From Thysanoteuthis rhombus (lineage: Eukaryota; Mollusca; Cephalopoda; Oegopsida; Thysanoteuthidae): a DNA stretch of 64,000 nucleotides. Each line of letters starts with the position of its first letter. Position 1 is the first letter of the stretch. The notes below the pieces were generated by a model. The model was not told where the DNA came from. It worked only from the letters and a program-made list of their open reading frames with translations, and made no database searches. The translations under genes and the position numbers were made by a program. Of the stretch, positions 1 to 10,094 are shown piece by piece. The DNA lies in NCBI GenBank assembly GCA_963457665.1, contig OY735219.1, positions 16,122,032-16,186,031 on the forward strand, in the 5' to 3' direction.

Positions 1-260
1 AATACTGCAAATTGGTTAGGAGCAATTTGAAAGAAAATCTAAAATTGCATCATTGGAAGAAAAATTGACTAATGAAAATGGCGGGTTAAAAACAAAAAGT
101 GGCTAGGACATGTTAGATAAAGATAACCCACTTGTGTGTATTTTATTCTCTAATTTTTTCCTTTGATCTAACAGATCTTAAACTTTGTAATTTGCCTCTA
201 ATTACGGTCTCTAGAAGATCAAGTGACTATGAATTAAATTAAAGTATCTTATTTTTTATA
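1..260. other. Unassigned AT-rich flank
   Basis: I see no gene, RNA or repeat here that I can name. The sequence is AT-rich and ends in a T-rich stretch immediately before the SINE head that begins near 261. Confidence 0.4.
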
Positions 261-620
261 CCAATCTCTGTGGCCCAGTGGTATAGTGTCTGCCTCAAGT
301 TCAGTAGGCTGTGGCTCAATCATACCAAAGACTTTCAAAATGATACCCAATGCCTCTCTGCTAAGCGCTCAGCTCAAAGAATAGGATTGAGGAATCTTTC
401 CCAAGATTAAAGGGGTTATGATCAAATCATGTTGAATACACTGGTTCTTAAAAGATCAAAGTTGAATAATGCTGTGCCCAGTCAGTACCTAGATAGATGA
501 CCATTGGCAAATATCGTGCCTTAAGCAGAATGGAGCTTTGACAGGCCTGGCTAACAATAGTCCATGTGTACCTCATCCTGCAACTCCCTCGTGGAGAACG
601 ATGATACATACATAAGATTT
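261..620 (+). mobile_element. SINE-A copy 1: tRNA-derived head plus 5S rRNA-like segment
   Basis: This is a non-autonomous retroposon with two parts. The head (about 266-325) has a pol III A-box-like TGGCCCAGTGGTATAGTG and a decayed B box GGCTCAATCAT. About 130 bp downstream, at about 475-530, lies a stretch that follows the 3' half of 5S rRNA: CCCAGTCAGTACCTAGATAG, then a GATGACC core, then AAATATCGTGCC and TTAAGC. In 5S rRNA this half carries the C-box region. The second copy (24666-25040) is collinear over the whole length and reads closer to 5S, so this is a family and not chance. Both copies are diverged. No A-rich tail or target duplication is clear. An alternative is that the 5S resemblance is convergent, but two independent copies argue against that. 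Confidence 0.72.
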
Positions 621-1158
621 CATTCATCTGCTCACAGATATACAAGCATGTACTTTGAAGAGTTAATTAAAAATACAATTTTACACAAAGAAGTAACCTA
701 CATTTCAATTTCATTTATTCTCGTGCATTTTTCTGATTAACTCTTTCTCCTAAATTCATATTGGTCTACTTGTATTTCCATAGAAAATTCAGTGAATCTA
801 TGCATGGAGATTTATGCATTGTTTTTGTAAATATAACGCACACACATTGATTCTTGAATAGCAGGGGTGGTGATCTGATTACACATGTACCTAGGGCGAC
901 ATGAACAAAAACATATTATTTACATGGGGTAGATTTTTTTCAGATGATTATAACCAATGCAGGCATATAATCTCAAAAAGGTTTGACACCCTGTTGTATA
1001 GTATATATATGTTCACTTTACATTTATGTGAACTTATCAATCAGTCCAGTTATTCCATTTTGTATCAGCCATGCCTTTAAGTTTGGGAGACTAATTCAGG
1101 TTTATTCTAAACCACAGATATCACATAAATCTTAAATCCAAATTATATATATATATAT
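621..1158. other. Unassigned AT-rich stretch
   Basis: No coding or RNA feature is supported. It ends in a short (TA)n run (about 1143-1158) into which the following mariner element appears to have inserted, as expected for a TA-targeting transposon. Confidence 0.4.
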
Positions 1159-1678
1159 TTGTCTTTCTGCAAAGTATCCAGATATTTTTAATAACTTGAG
1201 AACTGAATGTGTAGCCCTCATATAACTTGGCAACTTATCAGAGTCCTTACTGCACGTGTGTGAAGAGACACTCTCTTGTGGGGTTACTCAATCAACATTG
1301 AGACTCCATTGAGTAAGCTCATGAACTGTGTGACTGTCACATTTACAATGACCACGGTGGTCATTCTTCACATTTTATAAGTTTTTCTTTTGCAAAACAT
1401 TGTATCAACTAGGCCTGTCATCTAGTCCTAATTTGACTCCCCATGATTCTGGCTTTTCTCAAAGAGATTTCAGGCTATGGATGATATTGAGAACTCTGTG
1501 AGGCAGCTAATGGTAATCACAAAAGATTTTGTAGTCAATTTTGAAAAGTGGAAGAGATTCTCAGATAAATAGGTAAGGTTCCAAGGGGAGTACTTTGAGG
1601 GGAAATGAGGCACCATTGCCCCAGGTGAACTATTCTTTTGTTAATATTAAATGGTTGCATATTTTCCAGACAAACCTT
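1159..1678 (+). mobile_element. Internally deleted mariner-like element, copy 1
   Basis: This is a DNA transposon of the Tc1/mariner superfamily reduced to about 520 bp. Its ends are imperfect inverted repeats: the left reads GTCTTTCTGCAAAGTATCCA, and the right, on the other strand, AGGTTTGTCTGGAAAATATG. Both resemble classical mariner termini of the type GTCTGTCCAGAAAGTAT. The interior keeps only transposase C-terminal coding sequence (see 1510-1608) plus some 5' leader. It sits in a TA run. The same internal structure recurs in opposite orientation at 11030-11528, so the deleted form itself was probably mobilised in trans. It cannot encode an active transposase. Confidence 0.8.
1510..1608 (+). 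pseudogene. Mariner transposase C-terminal remnant
   Basis: Reading from ATG at 1510 gives MVITKDFVVNFEKWKRFSDK, an in-frame stop, then VRFQGEYFEGK and a stop at 1606. In mariner transposases the extreme C-terminus typically runs from an F-x-x-W-K-x-R motif to a G-x-Y-F-E-G motif just before the stop codon, and this matches in order and spacing. The catalytic DDD residues lie upstream and are absent. The internal stop shows decay. The reading as a mariner C-terminus is family knowledge; the amino acids are read directly. Confidence 0.78.
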
Positions 1679-1971
1679 GTATACATTATATATAAAGGTT
1701 GGCAAGAAAGTTTTTTTTTTACCCATTCAGACTATACAAAGAATAGCTCTCAGCCTTCAGACATCAGTTTCACTTGTATCAAAGCATTCATAATGTCTGA
1801 AGAAAATTGATTTATTGCTAGCATTTGAGAATATTTCTATTGTGTGCTTTCAAAGTGGAACTTATTCCAGTTAAATCACGTGCTTCATCGATTAAGTGTT
1901 TGGAGAAGTACAGAAGCTTATGAATACCAGCAGAGTGAATTCAAGACATTGGGCAAGCTTTGGAGTAGTGT

Positions 1972-2170
1972 GGTTAGGTTTCTTCAGTTTTGAAGTTTTG
2001 CTTGATGGCTCTGTGTGTATGTATGTATGACACATATAGAGCTAGAGGGCTGAAACTTCAAATATTTACTGCTATGTTATGCCTGGAAAAATGTTTTTTG
2101 TTTTTTTAAAAATTCACCCATCTCTAATGGTTTTTTTTAGTGAGGGGTTCAATTTGTCACTCCCCTGAAA
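1972..2170 (+). repeat. R1 repeat, 5' half
   Basis: This is the left half of the R1 family: the TTTCTTCAGTTTT leader, a degenerate GGCT...TATGTATGTATG stretch, GAGCTAGAGGGCTGAAA, ATATTTACT, an A/T-rich linker and TAGTGAGGGGTTCAATTT. The right half (from the GGCAGCATTC block onward) is missing. No coding potential. Confidence 0.75.
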
Positions 2171-2289
2171 TTACTATTTGACTTCGCTATCACCAATTTA
2201 AGAGTTGAAACATAAATCAAATCAACCACGATTCTTGTTTCTAATGTATATATTTTTTCCATAAATATACCATAATTTTGAGAAATCAT

Positions 2290-2493
2290 TACCATTCCAG
2301 TTGTTGGGGTAAATTAAACTGGGGCTTACCAAGAGGATTGGGGCAGTCACACACAATTGCAGGTATGAACAGGTGCAAAATTTCTTCTTACCTATTATGC
2401 GCATTAATAATTTTGGCCTCCCTAGGAATATTGTGCGACTGGCTCCAGGCATTATCTTTGCCCTGGGCACTGAGATCCCTTGCTATACCACTG
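2290..2493 (-). mobile_element. Probable DNA-transposon end (CAGTGGTATAGC terminus)
   Basis: Read on the minus strand from 2493, the sequence begins CAGTGGTATAGCAAGG and continues into a ...GTGCCCAGGGCAAAGATAAT block. CAGTGGCGTAGC-type starts followed by a GC-richer 'cccgggg' block are common at the termini of hAT-like and related cut-and-paste elements. A related block is read near 56995-57045. The partner terminus was not found, so length and superfamily are open. The 117-codon frame across this stretch has no recognisable domain and is probably fortuitous. Confidence 0.4.
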
Positions 2494-3690
2494 ATTGAAC
2501 TCATTCAATGTGTTGCTTTTGTTGGGACAAGAACTTCTTGGCAAATCCATTCTGCAGCTTCCTCCAGGTATGTAATCCTGAAGGAAAGAAAGGGGGTCTC
2601 TTATCTACAGAAATATATAGGAATGAGCTGAGCCAGTTCGTATGTCAGCTTATATTTTTTTTTCTGTTTACTACTTATTTCTTTACTCATGAACATGTTT
2701 TTCATCCTATATGGGTCGCATTGTTGGACAATCATAAATAAATGTTAAATATGAACAAATTTTAGCTTTGATTACCTTGATTCTCCATTAATATGAGTCA
2801 CGTAGTTGGAAAAATATAAAAACATTGAAAATTGACCTGTTGACGGCGAATGATAGAAATTTTAGTCCTTGCTATAATAGTAATAACTATTGCTCTTCAT
2901 AACCTGTTGCAGGAAAGAGATGAACAAATTTTGACTTTTTCTGCATTAGATTGATCCTTTATATGTTTCGGTATGGTTGGACAAAAATAAAAATCAACAT
3001 TTATCAACCAATTTGGGCCTTAATTCAGTATTTCTGAATGGGTGTATTTGCAAAAGGACTATTAATTAGTGTTGCTGATTGATTTGATTCTAACAATATT
3101 TTTAAAATATTCATTTCCATCTCCACTGCTTGAAAGGTGCATGCTTAGAAGGGGCTGCACTTTATGGTGTATGGAGCAGCCTGTTTTAAATGTCATATAA
3201 AATAATTTTCCTCCCATTGTATAAAATTAGGCCTCTGAAATATTTTGGTTACTTCTCTTCAGTATGGCTGATTTAGACATTAAATATCTAAATATAAATA
3301 ATTCTAAAGTCAAGGGTGATAATTTGAGAAACTATTAAGAAAGATCTATAATCAGTTATTTTAATTTACTTTATCAGATTTCTTGACAAAAAAAAATCTC
3401 AGAACTCAAACTATTTGACATATCTGGCTAATGTCTACTTTGTACAATGGCAAGTTGTCAAATAATCACAGTGCATACACTCTAATTTCTTCAATTGTAG
3501 TTTGATACCTAAATATCTTCACTACAGCACATTTGTATATATCACAACTGAGCTGAAACTGACAATGATTGAAGACCATGATGGTGTATTTTGGCCTCAT
3601 GAGGATGGAGGATGTCTTCCTAATTAGTTCGAAGACACTGAGAGCACATACCTCTGTCAACACCTTTGGTAATGGGCTACAGAAGAGGTG
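2494..3690. other. Unassigned AT-rich stretch
   Basis: No exon, RNA gene or repeat was recognised. A CCTCCAG|GTATGTAAT string near 2564-2577 looks like a splice-site context but has no supporting open frame, so it is not called. Confidence 0.4.
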
Positions 3691-3694
3691 ATCA

Positions 3695-3895
3695 AATTTT
3701 TAGACAAATCCATCTACTGCATCAAATTTAATCACTTCTTCCCTTGCTCAACACCTACTCTTCCACTAAACTTTAATGAAATTTATTCAGAACTAAAGGA
3801 CATATCATATGGACAGGGAGACAGATGACCAGACAGATGGTCATTGGTGAATACACGTACCCCTCCCAATCTCTGTTGGCAGAAGTAAATAAATA
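3695..3895. repeat. R4 repeat copy 1
   Basis: It shares a scaffold with 27095-27245: an AAATTTAATCACTTCTTCC block, a poorly conserved AATTTCATGAAATTC-like block, an ACAGACAGA-type run and a closing 'ttggcagaagt' segment. This layout (AATTTCATG...gacagacagac...GGCGGAGG) is widespread in marine-invertebrate genomes as a short interspersed, mobile-looking sequence. No protein is encoded. Boundaries are uncertain. Confidence 0.5.
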
Positions 3896-4261
3896 CATTG
3901 AAAATTAAGATTGATTATTGCTTGCAATAGTCTTTGTTGCTATACTAAACTTTGCTATATGTTACTTCAGCATTCACTTGAAAGAATTATTTGTAAATAG
4001 TTGAAATATTAGAAAAAAGATGTGTTATATATAACGATTAACATAAGAAATTGCTGAAAACTTTCTGTGACAGCCCCTATCTCCCATGCCCAAATTTTCC
4101 CTTATATCAAGAGGTTATCAAGATATATGACAAAGAGCTTGTCACTATTCCTGAAGGTTTCTGGTTAGATAAAGCCCTTCAATGTTCATTGAAGCTTCAA
4201 TTACAATTCTCAGATGTGTGTGGAGGGGGTGCAGGATAAACATCTTGGGCTTCCCTCTGAT

Positions 4262-4335
4262 AAATGATGTCTCTGTTATAGTATTATTCTTCGCTGTTAA
4301 GAGTTGCTGTTGAGATATCCTCTTGTTGTACCATA
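4262..4335 (+). repeat. R5 repeat fragment
   Basis: A short piece matching the R5 core, with ATTATTCTTCGCTGTTAAGAG then a TTGCTGTTGAGATATC block. It matches better-preserved copies at 4596-4725, 29672-29805 and 50795-50895. Confidence 0.5.
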
Positions 4336-4349
4336 CAGCCATACAATAC

Positions 4350-4520
4350 AGGTATGCCTTGATTACTGCTGTTAATTTGTTCCAGGATTTTCTATACTAT
4401 TCAAAACTGGCCTGTTCATGGTCTTATCATAATTTGATGTGGGTTTTTTTTCCAGCTTATACCTAGTTACATTAATTTGTACAGCAATACCTTGACTGTA
4501 CTACATAGGTGTCTGTAAAC
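4350..4520 (+). repeat. R6 repeat copy 1
   Basis: A dispersed non-coding repeat: AGGTATGCCTTGATTACTGC, TTAATTTGTTCCAGGATTTTC, an A/T-rich middle, then TAGTTACATTAATTTGTACA and AGCAATACCTTGAC. It is collinear with 55995-56125 (plus) and, inverted, with 57583-57735. No inverted termini or coding frame are visible, so class is unknown. R5 lies directly upstream both here and near 4.6 kb, so R5 and R6 may be parts of one larger element. Confidence 0.6.
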
Positions 4521-4595
4521 AAAGCCCCCTTCCTTGGAACAAGCATTTTTACCTGAGGTAAGAGGGTTTAAAAGTTAGAACCTCATACTCATAGG

Positions 4596-4725
4596 CAATA
4601 AAGAATGGTGCTGTACAACTGTTTTATGTAACCCCAACTTGATGTACTCATTTAAAAAGATGTTATCATTCTTTGTTGTTTATAGGGTTGCTGCTAAGAT
4701 TTCCTTTTGTACCCCACAACCCTCG
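4596..4725 (+). repeat. R5 repeat copy
   Basis: It contains AAAGAATGGTGCTGTACAAC, TGTTTTATGTAACC, AAAAAGATGTTATCATTCTT and GGGTTGCTGCTAAGAT in that order, the same order as in the other R5 copies. It is followed by a short R6-like edge (CAAGGTATACTGTATAATAC) near 4763. Confidence 0.6.
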
Positions 4726-4803
4726 AAATATATCCTTTTGATTGTCCTCTCCCACCTCTATTCAAGGTATACTGTATAATACATTGTCACTTACTTTCTC
4801 TGT

Positions 4804-4804
<1 letters not shown>

Positions 4805-4858
<54 letters not shown>
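4805..4858. repeat. (TA)n microsatellite
   Basis: An almost uninterrupted run of TA dinucleotides. It generates a spurious YI-repeat open frame in the six-frame translation. Confidence 0.97.
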
Positions 4859-4859
<1 letters not shown>

Positions 4860-5234
4860 ATCTTTTGCCATCTCTTTGCTTTCTTGTGAAAAGGAAATGA
4901 GAATCTTGATTCTGGTGTCATTCAAATGAGATATTAGGTTGATTGATTGTTACAATCTGAGAACTCTCAGCATGAGGCTTTGGCAAAGATTCTGTCTTTC
5001 TGTGAGAGAGAGAAGGAAAGAAGGAAGGAGAGAAAAAATCATTCTTATCCACTTGGGACTACCAATTACCATCTCCCTCCTGGGAATCCTTTTATGTCCT
5101 GCTATTTATAAAGGTAATCCGTGTTCATCATGTGTATTTTCAAATCTTGTGGCATGTCAGCCTGTAAAGTATGAATGTTTCATTGCATGTTCTTCTTAGA
5201 CATGTCACTATAATCTGTTAATGTCTATCATAAA

Positions 5235-5535
5235 CAAGACTCCACTCTAACTTCTATTCTAACTAAAGAGGATTGCTGCAACTTTTGTACATGTAACCAA
5301 TAAATGTTTTTGTATGAATGTATTTATCCATAAGAATGAAATAAGCCTGTGCATATCTGTATGATAAATTTTGTTTAGAAAATTGGACTTGTCTCAATCA
5401 GTTATCCAGCTGGCGATTGGTTGTGAGTTCAAATCATAGTAGGGAATGTGGATTTTACATATCACTTTACATCCCTCATTTTTTGTTATGGTAGGAAAAC
5501 AGCCAACTCCAGACTTTATACTCAAGTCTGACAAT
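5235..5535 (+). mobile_element. SINE-B copy 1 with upstream companion segment
   Basis: The tRNA-like head (about 5383-5445) carries a degraded A box (CTTGTCTCAATCAGTTATCC) and a B box region GGTTGTGAGTTCAAATCAT, followed by AGTAGGGAATGTGGATTTTA. A TTGTTATGGTAGGAAAACAG segment follows near 5485, as in other copies. Upstream (5235-5380) lies a companion segment, GATTGCTGCAACTTTTGTAC ... AATGAAATAAGCC, that precedes the head in every plus-strand copy (10.1, 10.3 and 20.9 kb). The companion may be the 3' part of a preceding unit. Confidence 0.68.
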
Positions 5536-5889
5536 GAAGGAGGTTTGACTAGATTTTAACCCATTAACTACAGAAGTTGGTAAAGAGTAATAGATATCTG
5601 TTGCAAGATAAAATCTCATGTCCATTGTGAGATAATTGATTGCAAATGATCCACCATCAGATAAAAGCCATGACTCACAGATATGACTGAGTTACAATTA
5701 CAATAAAATGGAAAATCCATTGAGTTAGCCATTGAACTGCAGTGATTTTTTTTTTTCAGCCTTTCTACTCTACAACCTTCAGTTGTTTATTTTTAGGATT
5801 AATTACTGATTGATGTACTGTTGTATGTGCTTATGTATGAGAGAATAAGTAGACTCATGTTAAGATTACTTGAGCTATTATTTACTGTC

Positions 5890-5990
5890 TTGCTCCAACT
5901 ATTGTCCACATCTTGACTGTTTTTGCCACAACGTTTTAGCCACTGTACCCTTTGGCCTTCTTCATTATATTTGGTAATCTTATAGGGTGC
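5890..5990 (-). repeat. Hammerhead-like 'GGCC...GAAAC' terminal motif, degenerate
   Basis: On the minus strand it reads AATGAAGAAGGCC, a loop, then GGCTAAAACGTTGTGGC. It lines up with the better-preserved copy at 59283-59314, and the flank CATCTTGACTGTTTTTG matches the arm of that element. The conserved layout (A/CTGATGA-like box, GGCC hairpin, GAAAC) recalls hammerhead ribozymes of Penelope-like elements and retrozymes, but here the boxes are substituted and stem II mispairs. I regard it as a dead fragment of a family present three times in the window. Confidence 0.45.
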
Positions 5991-6062
5991 GCCCTCATCT
6001 TTTCTTTGATTAAATTATTTAATTAAAGTGTTTTACACCAGTTAGTATATATATAAACAGGC

Positions 6063-6212
6063 GTACAAAGCAAGGGGGCAAGGTGGCAACTGCTCCCCAA
6101 AATTTGTGCAAAACGGTTGGGGGATTCTGTGCAAAGCAAAAAAAAAAATGAATAAAATCATGCATAAATTTTTGGTGAATTGAGACTTTTGCACTCCCTT
6201 AACCAAAGAGTT

Positions 6213-6215
<3 letters not shown>
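6063..6215 (+). mobile_element. Possible DNA-transposon end fragment
   Basis: It starts AGGCGTACAAAGCAAGGGGG and passes into a G/C-richer block (GCAACTGCTCCCCAAAATTT). Starts of the kind CAGGGGCGTA-GC-AGGGG are typical of terminal regions of cut-and-paste elements. No partner terminus or target duplication was identified. Confidence 0.3.

Positions 6216-6247
<32 letters not shown>
6216..6247. repeat. (TA)n microsatellite
   Basis: A clean TA dinucleotide run at the right edge of the preceding transposon-like fragment. Confidence 0.95.
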
Positions 6248-6248
<1 letters not shown>

Positions 6249-7850
6249 GTAAATTATTTAGTGTCACCCAACATATATATGATAGCATGGTCAATGAATA
6301 TATGATAATATTTATCCTCCAATACATAGTTACAAAGTAATTGCACATATATGCATTATTGGTGGTCTCAACTTTTTCCTTATTTCCTACTTTTCCTCAA
6401 GGGAGTCTTTAACATCCAAATGATATTAAGACTAACAAGTCTTGTCTGACCCAGTTATGTGAAATATGAGACCTGTTATTGAATTGATGTTTATTTTTTT
6501 CATCCATCCTGCCTCCTCCTGATTTCCTTTCTTCATCCTTACTTAGCACCCTTAATGATTGTCAATGGGTGATAAAATAGATTCACTGTGCATTGTGTCA
6601 GTCACTAATGATTTTTCTTTTGGCTCTAGTATCTCTCCTACTGAGCTCTGAACAATCAAACAGTAATAAAAAAATACCTCGGCATACATACACTCACACT
6701 TGCAGGTGTTGCCCAGTTTTTATTGGTTTGGAATGCTGGCTGAGATTAGGCTCGTCAACTTAGCTATTTTCCAGCTCAATCTGGCTGATTATTTAGAAAT
6801 TTAGCTGTTAAAAGATCTACAATGGCCAAAAATATTTTGAAACATCAAAATTCTGTGGGAGTTACGCAAATTCTGTTTTATCTTTGACCACTTTTTGTTA
6901 TTGTTGAGCCTTATCTGTTTGTTTTTTTTTATGGTATCAATTTATCTTTTGTCTTTGAATCTTTCATCATTAACAGTCCCTGATATGAGATTTTAAATCT
7001 GTCTGAAAATATCAGTTGAAGATGCAAACACATGTGCAATTTAGAAATTTTGTACAGAAGCTGTAGTTTTGCAATATATTTATCTTCCTCCATTGTACAG
7101 GGTTGTAAAGAGCGCTGAGGCCAGGGAACCTCCAAACTTTTTACTGAATAAAAAAAAAAGAAGGAAAAAAGATATGAAAGTAAGAATAAACCATTTTGAA
7201 ATCAATTAGGCTATGATTAGCTATTCCTACTTCTGAAATATACCAAAATTACAGAATTTCCAAGTTTTTGTCTGGGAGCCATATTAATAACATGCTTTTA
7301 TGCAAATATTAGACTGCTAAAAAATATATATTTTAGTATCTTAGACTGCTAAAATGCTAGGTATTCATGTCCTGAGATACGAAGAATTTGTAACCCCTAG
7401 CTGAATTTGGTTTCGTTACCCCTTGCCCCCAACCCAGATATTTTTCCCTTATTACAAACCTGTTGTTGGACCCTTTCATTGCATCTAGATAAGGATGACC
7501 TCATTTTTAGTGAGGGCCAACTTGTGCTCCTACCTTAATTTTTGAATAAAAAAATCATCTGTCATTCCTAATCTTATAGGGATTAAGAGAAGAACAGGAT
7601 AGAAATTGGAAGTTTAGCCACTTTGGTGCTTAAATCACCTGACAGCAGTGAAGCCTTAATGTGCGTTGTAGAAAACAAGGAAAGGAACAGTCTGTTGGAC
7701 AGCATTTAGCAATGTTAGTTTCTGCTCTCAAGTTAATCACTGTCAAAACATCTAAAACAAAATTGAATAATCATTACATCCGAAATGAAAACAAAAAATA
7801 TTGTCCGAAATGCAATATATGATTCATTAGGAAATGTAGAAGTTATGATT
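6248..7850. other. Unassigned AT-rich stretch
   Basis: No gene or RNA is supported. Around 6720-6880 the text is rich in 'ggctga/ctagct/tggccaaaaat' words like those in the R10 repeats at 38.4 and 54.6 kb, but I cannot align it confidently. Confidence 0.4.
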
Positions 7851-7851
7851 A

Positions 7852-7853
7852 TT

Positions 7854-7896
<43 letters not shown>

Positions 7897-7957
7897 ATAT
7901 ATGTGTATGTATATATATGTGTATGCATATATATATATATATATATGTGTGTGTGTA
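7852..7957. repeat. Compound (TA)n / (TATG)n / (TG)n microsatellite
   Basis: TA runs alternate with six TATG-type tetranucleotides and a final TG run. The transitions TA to TATG to TG recur at 19.4 and 45.45 kb. Open frames across it on both strands are artefacts. Confidence 0.96.
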
Positions 7958-9210
7958 CATATTAGTTACAATGTATATTCTGCTTTCTTCCTTTATTGTA
8001 CTTAGTATTTTTTTTTCCAACTTCGAGAATAGATTTTCATAAAAAACAACATAGTGTGATGTAAAAAAAAGAGAGCAAATATTCTCTCTTTGCCTACTCT
8101 TTCTATTGCCTTTCTTATGGATGATTTCAACCTGTTTAAATTTGGTCTTGAACAAGAAAGTTTTGGGCATTCATTGACCAGTTGGCAGTTGCAGGTAAAC
8201 ATGTAATGTTAGTTTTTTTTTTTCTGATGAAACTGTCCAAATACCTCAGATGGCCTCCTGGATAAATTCACAAAAAATGTAGTGTTAAACAGCGTCATTA
8301 TAAAATAGTATGAATGGAGATCGTGCCAGCATTCATTTTAAAATATATGATGTCATTTTTGAGCCTTGACAGGATGGAATGTATTAGTGCTTTGTATCTC
8401 ATCTGGGAGCTACTTTCCAGAACTGGTGAAATATCACTAGGAGTTAATTGCGTATGTTTTTTCATCCTTGTACACTAGGCACATTAACCAAAGTGTATAG
8501 CAAACAATTATTTTGGAGACTTTCCATGATGATGTCTTTTATCATTCATTTCAGAAATTCAGCATTACTGAATTTATCAAAAGAAACATTAGATAAAAGA
8601 ACACTATAGTGAAATAGCACTAAATGTATTATAAGAACTTGTGATACTGAATTGGTTTCTGTCACTTTATACTCATATTGAAGAAAAATGCACTCTTAAT
8701 GTTTTTGTTTAATACAATGGTATTAAGACGAAATTCAACATTGTCCCTTGGAATATGTATTGTTTATATCAGTTAAGGTTCTGATTTTATGAATGATGAT
8801 GCAATGAAATTGTTTGTTTTGAGAAAACATTTTTGGAATGTGTACTCATGCTAGTATGATGTTTGAGATTAGCATGGTTTTATTTAGGCTTCAAGCATGT
8901 TAGCCAATTATCTATTATTTGATTTATTTATTTTTCTTTCTGAATACTTAACTGCACTTGGCTGACTCCAACTTGAAAACAAATTTCTCATCATTATGTT
9001 TAAGACTAATGTGTCTGGGTTCAAAAGAAGCAGACCCTGCTACAATGTTTACACATGTTTGTTGCTGCTGGATTATTCTTCACACAAGGATCTGAGGAGG
9101 ACTCTCCTCCTGACTGCATGGGTTTTTTCTATCGAGAGATCAGTTTACGCACTAAGTGTACATTCTTCATCTTGGTACCCACTTCACTGTAACTCTGAAG
9201 GTCAAGATGG
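7958..9210. other. Unassigned AT-rich stretch
   Basis: No supported feature. The last 200 bp are less AT-rich and may belong to the repeat segment that follows. Confidence 0.4.
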
Positions 9211-9214
9211 CCGC

Positions 9215-9305
9215 TGAGCTGTATGTTTTTTGTTAGAGTAGCCTCCTGTTGGCTTGCAAGGTTGGAGGGCTCAATCTGCCCTTCTTTTTGTCATAGTTAG
9301 TAGCC
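9215..9305 (+). repeat. Segment duplicated at 9745-9845
   Basis: The order TGTATGTTTTTTGTTAGAGT, AGCCTCCTGTTGG, AGGTTGGAGGGCTCAATCTG and TCATAGTTAGTAG parallels the order at 9745-9845 (GTAGG-poly(T)-GTCAGAATAACCTTC, GGATTGGCTGGAGGAGTCC, CCATAGTTGG). The two flank the LINE tail at 9386-9440. A TE untranslated region is the likely source. Confidence 0.45.
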
Positions 9306-9385
9306 TAGAAATAATTTCATTCCTTTTCCAAGGGAAATAATGCAAAGTTATTACAAACTCTTTCAAATCTTGGAAGCAGGCAAAA

Positions 9386-9440
9386 CACTGGTAAATCCTG
9401 AGGAAGGTCTGTATCCAGCAACAGACATTAAAGGCTGATG
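9386..9440 (+). mobile_element. LINE 3' terminal fragment
   Basis: The words GGTAAATCCTGAGGAAGGTC, CCAGCAACAGACATTAAAGG and CTGATGATTA match the 3' end of the non-LTR element at 34437-34664 (CAAATCCTAAAGAAGGTC ... CCAATAATGGACAATAAAAG GCTGATGATG). Endings of the type 'gtccagcagtggacattaa.aggctgatgatg' are a familiar 3' terminus of RTE-like LINEs in invertebrates. Only the last 55 bp are present, as expected from 5' truncation. Confidence 0.62.
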
Positions 9441-10094
9441 ATTACAAACTACATCAGCTGGAATTTGAACTTGGTTTTCTGATTCCATTTTTTTTTTTTG
9501 CCATCAACTATTGGTGCACTTTCCTTTTACAAGCCAGTGAGTAGCACAAAAGTAAATGCTGAGGTTGTGCCATTTTCATGCTTTAATTAACTACACTGAT
9601 TTCTTCTGTCTGTGGAGCATGAGGCCTCAACCACTGCTACAATTTCAATAGCAGGTAGGTTTTTTGCTATGGGGGGTCAATTTGCTTGCCCCACGCCTGA
9701 CCCTCCTCTTTTACCTGGGCTTGGAATCTGCTACACTGAATGCCAAGCTGTAGGTGTTTTTTTTTTGTTGTCAGAATAACCTTCTCTTAGATGGATTGGC
9801 TGGAGGAGTCCAACTGTCCTGCTATTGACCCATAGTTGGTTGGAGACAGTAAATGGATTCATGCTTTTCTCTAAGATCATTAATGTGAAGTGAACGTAAT
9901 CAGCCTCAGATGAAACCCGATCTTGTTTCACCAATGCCGTTTTCCGTGCCAGGATCTGTTACACCATTTCACACTTTTAACTCCACTGATCATTTGAGGC
10001 TATGAACTCTTCTGAAGTTTACTTAAAATAACTATTATTTATGATCAAGATGAGAAGCAGTGGTAACAACAAGCCTGTGTGCTTCAAGGTGAAA
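9441..10094. other. Repeat-like, less AT-rich stretch
   Basis: It contains a GCTTGCCCCACGCCTGACCC block, an ACCTGGGCTTGGAATCTGCT block near 9714 and the 9745-9845 segment duplicated from 9215. The style suggests TE untranslated sequence. No open frame of interest. Confidence 0.4.

Noticed and set aside
2560-2580. Splice donor-like CAG|GTATGT after an open frame
   Set aside because: There is no supported upstream exon or downstream acceptor-exon pair, and such words are frequent by chance.
2278-2631. 117-codon plus-strand open frame with hydrophobic stretch
   Set aside because: It overlaps a transposon-like terminus read on the other strand, and no family resemblance or start context supports it.
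7785-8170. Overlapping open frames on both strands near 7.9 kb
   Set aside because: They are Tyr/Ile/His/Thr repeats encoded by the TA/TATG/TG microsatellite.
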